DNA of 64,000 nucleotides from the NCBI RefSeq assembly GCF_001921865.1, contig NZ_MSCT01000025.1:124001-188000 (forward strand). The letters are read 5' to 3'. The notes beneath the pieces were generated by a model. It did no database searches and was not told the origin of the DNA. It worked only from the letters and a program-made list of their open reading frames with translations. Positions 61,418 through 64,000 of this stretch are shown here, piece after piece (the stretch's first letter is position 1; each line of letters begins with the position of its first letter). A program made the translations under genes and the position numbers. The stretch comes from Pseudomonas chlororaphis (lineage in GTDB: Bacteria; Pseudomonadota; Gammaproteobacteria; Pseudomonadales; Pseudomonadaceae).

Positions 61418-62859
61418 CAGGCGTCTCCTCCAAATACATCGACATTGCTGAAAACACAGGCCGGCGAGGCATGGCCGACGCGGATCACCTGGTTCGGTTC
61501 GCCTTTGCCGCAGTTCGGCGTGCCCAGCACCTTGAAGGTGCTGGCGTCGCCGACGGCGCTGAGGCTTTTCCAGAAGTGCGCGGAAATCGCCCGGTAGTTG
61601 GGGTTCTTCACCACGCCCTTGAGTTCGCCGTTCTCGATCAACTGGCCCCATTCGCAGCCGAACTGGAATTTGTTGCGCGCGTCGTCGATGGACCAGGAGC
61701 GGTTGGTGGACATCAGGATGCCGTGCTCGATGCCGCCAATCAGCTGCGCCAGCGGCTGGTCGCCGGGCTCGATGTTGAGGTTGGCCATGCGGTCGATGGG
61801 CGGACGGTTCCAGCTGCAGGCGCGGCTGTTGGCCACGCCGTCGAGGTCGGCGCGGAACTGCGAGAGCGCGCCGCCCAGCGGACGCAGCAGCAGGCCCTGC
61901 TTGATCAGGAATTGCTTGCTGGCGGGCGTGCCGTCGTCGTCATGGCGGTAGCTGGCCAGTTGCTCGGGAATGTCCGGGTCGAAGGTCACGTTGAGCAGGC
62001 TGGAGCCGTATTGCAGGTTGCCGAAGTCACTGCGTTTGACAAAGCTGGTGCCGGCGTAATTGCGCTCGTCGCCGAGGATGCGGTCCAGTTCCAGCGGATG
62101 GCCGATGGACTCGTGGATTTGCAGCATCATCTGGTCGGGCATCAACAGCAGGTCGCGCGCGCCTTGCGGGGTGTTGGGCGCCAGCAGCAGTTGCAGCGCC
62201 TGGTCGGCGACCTGGGGAGCGGAGCCGATCAGCCCGCAACGGCTGATCACGTCGGCGCCGCCCTGCTGGCCGAAGTTCTCGCGGCCCAGGCTGCGGGTCT
62301 GGCTGTCATTGCCGTCGTAGGCAGTGACGTCCAGGCCCGGGTAGACGAAGCGCTGGGCCTGGCGCAGTTCGGCGCCGGCGCTGTTGAGGTAGATCTGCTC
62401 GACCTGGGTGAGGCCGATGCTGACCTGCCAGTTCACCAGCCGCTCGTCCTTGGGCACCGCCGCCGACTCGTCGCCGAGCAATTGGTAGCAGTCGCTCAGG
62501 GACGGAAAGGGCTGTTCGAGGTTGGGCGAAAAATAATCGCCGCGGTCGCTGGAGACCGCCTGCTGGCGCAGGTCGAGCAGGGCGTGGGCGGCAATCAGCC
62601 GGGCCTGTTGCTCGGCGCGCTCCAGCGCCGTCTGCAGGCCATGTTGCGACAGGTCGTTGGTCGCGGCGTACGCTTCGACGCCCTTGACCCGCACGGTCAG
62701 CATCGCGCCTTCGTCGCGGCTCAGGCTCGGCGGCTCCGCCACGTTCTTGCGTACCGACAGGTACTGGCCGGACTCGCGCACGTAGCGCAAGGAAAAGAAT
62801 TCGGCGCCCGTGCGCAAGGCAGCGAAGCGCTGCTTGAGCTGGGGGTGGAAATCGAACAT
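61417..62859 (-). CDS. TldD-like zinc metallopeptidase
   Basis: The 480-residue protein carries the TldD metal site HESIGH (in LQIHESIGHPLELDRIL) and the late cysteine GTPNCGKGEPNQ typical of family zinc binding. TldD/TldE complexes degrade unfolded peptides and mature microcins such as B17. The ATG at 62859 has GGAGG eight bases upstream; the frame extends five codons further. The site differs from the E. coli TldD sequence HExVGHGLEGD, so it is a paralogue. No peptide precursor gene is visible beside it. Confidence 0.85.
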   Translation of the reverse strand: MFDFHPQLKQRFAALRTGAEFFSLRYVRESGQYLSVRKNVAEPPSLSRDEGAMLTVRVKGVEAYAATNDLSQHGLQTALERAEQQARLIAAHALLDLRQQAVSSDRGDYFSPNLEQPFPSLSDCYQLLGDESAAVPKDERLVNWQVSIGLTQVEQIYLNSAGAELRQAQRFVYPGLDVTAYDGNDSQTRSLGRENFGQQGGADVISRCGLIGSAPQVADQALQLLLAPNTPQGARDLLLMPDQMMLQIHESIGHPLELDRILGDERNYAGTSFVKRSDFGNLQYGSSLLNVTFDPDIPEQLASYRHDDDGTPASKQFLIKQGLLLRPLGGALSQFRADLDGVANSRACSWNRPPIDRMANLNIEPGDQPLAQLIGGIEHGILMSTNRSWSIDDARNKFQFGCEWGQLIENGELKGVVKNPNYRAISAHFWKSLSAVGDASTFKVLGTPNCGKGEPNQVIRVGHASPACVFSNVDVFGGDA

Positions 62860-62916
62860 GCGGGGAACCTCCATGTGAACAGCGTCGCTTTCGAGGGCCT
62901 TGTCGCCAGCCAGCTT

Positions 62917-62944
62917 TGTAGGAGCGAGCTGGCTCGCGATAAAG
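62917..62944 (+). repeat. Single REP element
   Basis: TGTAGGAGCGAGCTGGCTCGCGAT in the 274-base gap between betA and the TldD-like gene (62860-63133). The rest of the gap holds only the betA terminator. Confidence 0.9.
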
Positions 62945-63094
62945 CACGAAGGGCTCGATACAGGCCGGAAACGAAGCGAAAGAAATGGGTGCCGCGGAGC
63001 ATTGGCAGGCGCCTAGATTAGGCCTGTGCGGCGGGTGGTATCAAGCGCGGATGGGGAGGGGAATGTAGGAAATGTGTAGCGCTGGCCCGGACAG

Positions 63095-63128
63095 TAAAAC
63101 GGCGCCGATCGTTGCGATCGGCGCCGTC
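63095..63128 (-). terminator. betA rho-independent terminator
   Basis: On the minus strand ACGGCGCCGATC, a five-base loop, GATCGGCGCCGT and a TTTT run, just after the betA stop. The stem is 12 bp and perfect. Confidence 0.9.
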
Positions 63129-63133
63129 TTGGC

Positions 63134-64000
63134 TTACTGCGCGGTGGCGCTCACTTCACGCACCGGCTTGCCGCGTACCGGGGCTTCGCCCGCCACGTAG
63201 TACGGCGCCTTGCTGCGTGGCAGCGGCTGGCGGCCGCGGATCTTGTCGGCGATTTTCTCGGCCATCATGATCGTCGGCGCGTTCAGGTTGCCGGTGGTGA
63301 TGATCGGCATGATCGACGCATCGACCACCCGCAGGCCCTGCATGCCATGCACGCGGCCTTCGCCATCCACTACCGCCATCTCGTCGGTGCCCATCTTGCA
63401 CGAGCAGGACGGGTGGAACGCGGTTTCGGCGTGCTCGCGGATGAACTTGTCCAGTTGTTCGTCGGTTTGCACTTCGATGCCCGGGCTGATTTCGCGGCCG
63501 CGGTACTGGTCCAGTGCCGGTTGCTGCATGATTTCCCGGGTCAGGCGGATGCCGTCGCGGAATTCCTGCCAGTCCTGCTCGGTGGCCATGTAGTTGAAGA
63601 GGATGCTCGGGTAGTCCCGCGGGTTCTTCGACTTCAGTTGCACGCGACCGCGGCTCGGCGAACGCATGGAACCCATGTGCGCCTGGAAGCCGTGTTCTTG
63701 TACACCGTTGCTGCCGTTGTAGTTAATCGCCACCGGCAGGAAGTGATACTGGATGTTCGGCCATTCGAACTCTTCGCGAGTGCGGATGAAACCGCCGGCT
63801 TCGAACTGGTTGCTGGCGCCGATGCCGGTGCCGTTGAACAGCCACTCGGCACCGATGGCCGGCTGGTTGTACCAGAGCAGCGACGGGTACAGCGAGACCG
63901 GCTGGGTGCAGGCGTATTGCAGGTACAGCTCCAGGTGGTCTTGCAGGTTTTCGCCGACGCCCGGCAGGTCGTGGACCACCGGGATGTCCAGGCTTTCCAG
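63134..64000 (-). CDS. betA: Choline dehydrogenase BetA (C-terminal part)
   Basis: The visible 288 residues are the C-terminal half of a GMC-family flavoprotein; the frame is still open at the window edge. LPGVGENLQDHLELYLQYAC, FHPSCSCKMGTDEMAVVDGE and VVDASIMPIITTGNLNAPTI (catalytic His/Asn region and C-terminal GMC signature) fit BetA, which oxidises choline to betaine aldehyde at the membrane. betB and betI should lie beyond the edge. A good terminator follows its stop. Confidence 0.92.
   Translation of the reverse strand: MESLDIPVVHDLPGVGENLQDHLELYLQYACTQPVSLYPSLLWYNQPAIGAEWLFNGTGIGASNQFEAGGFIRTREEFEWPNIQYHFLPVAINYNGSNGVQEHGFQAHMGSMRSPSRGRVQLKSKNPRDYPSILFNYMATEQDWQEFRDGIRLTREIMQQPALDQYRGREISPGIEVQTDEQLDKFIREHAETAFHPSCSCKMGTDEMAVVDGEGRVHGMQGLRVVDASIMPIITTGNLNAPTIMMAEKIADKIRGRQPLPRSKAPYYVAGEAPVRGKPVREVSATAQ

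Overview
The window reads as chromosomal DNA of a fluorescent Pseudomonas (P. fluorescens group, close to P. protegens or P. chlororaphis). Three things point there: high GC with tightly packed genes; many copies of the short palindromic REP repeat (core GTAGGAGCGAGCTTGCTCGC) in almost every longer intergenic gap; and a gene order that follows P. aeruginosa in blocks (chpA-chpC; rsmE-bioA; rhlE; metF-ahcY; metK-regulator-tkt; epd-pgk-fba). No rRNA or tRNA gene, CRISPR array or intact mobile element was seen.

Layout. 1-2279: the 3' end of the type IV pilus chemosensory kinase gene chpA, followed directly by chpC. 2280-3160: a gene-free mosaic of repeats and hairpins, ending in a structured leader before a small unknown gene. 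3577-11868: a complete malonate decarboxylase operon, mdcABCDEGH plus the transporter madLM, with a convergent LysR regulator (mdcR). 12020-16333: a haemolysin III-like membrane protein, then a LysR gene divergent from a D-amino-acid dehydrogenase/RidA/binding-protein cluster. 16467-24419: rsmE, bioA, cytochrome b561, YceI, the RNA helicase RhlE, a solute-binding protein and a putative glycosyltransferase. 24502-27072: metF and ahcY, the latter behind a clear S-adenosylhomocysteine (SAH) riboswitch. 27273-35922: thioesterase, cation/proton antiporter, transporters, MltA, a c-type cytochrome lipoprotein and LigB. 36127-44977: metK with an ArsR-methyltransferase fusion regulator (SahR-like), a perfect 14-bp-arm palindrome, and the sugar-phosphate genes tkt, epd, pgk and fba with two small lipoprotein genes between pgk and fba. 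45031-47737: an AT-richer, probably acquired segment with an IS66 remnant and an acyltransferase-SGNH protein. 47738-64000: PL7 alginate lyase, a REC-PAS-GGDEF-EAL protein, metallopeptidase, GNAT, YccS, flavoprotein, DbpA, an MdtD-like exporter, a TldE/TldD-like peptidase pair and the 3' part of betA.

How it fits together. The methylation cycle (metF, ahcY, metK) is spread over about 14 kb and seems to sense SAH twice: through an RNA switch on ahcY, and through a protein repressor whose likely operator lies between sahR-metK and the transketolase gene. The malonate cluster carries everything needed to import malonate, build and charge the prosthetic group, and decarboxylate. The most unusual non-coding signals are the cloverleaf-like repeat at 2525-2590 and the leader at 3026-3159 with mutually exclusive stems.
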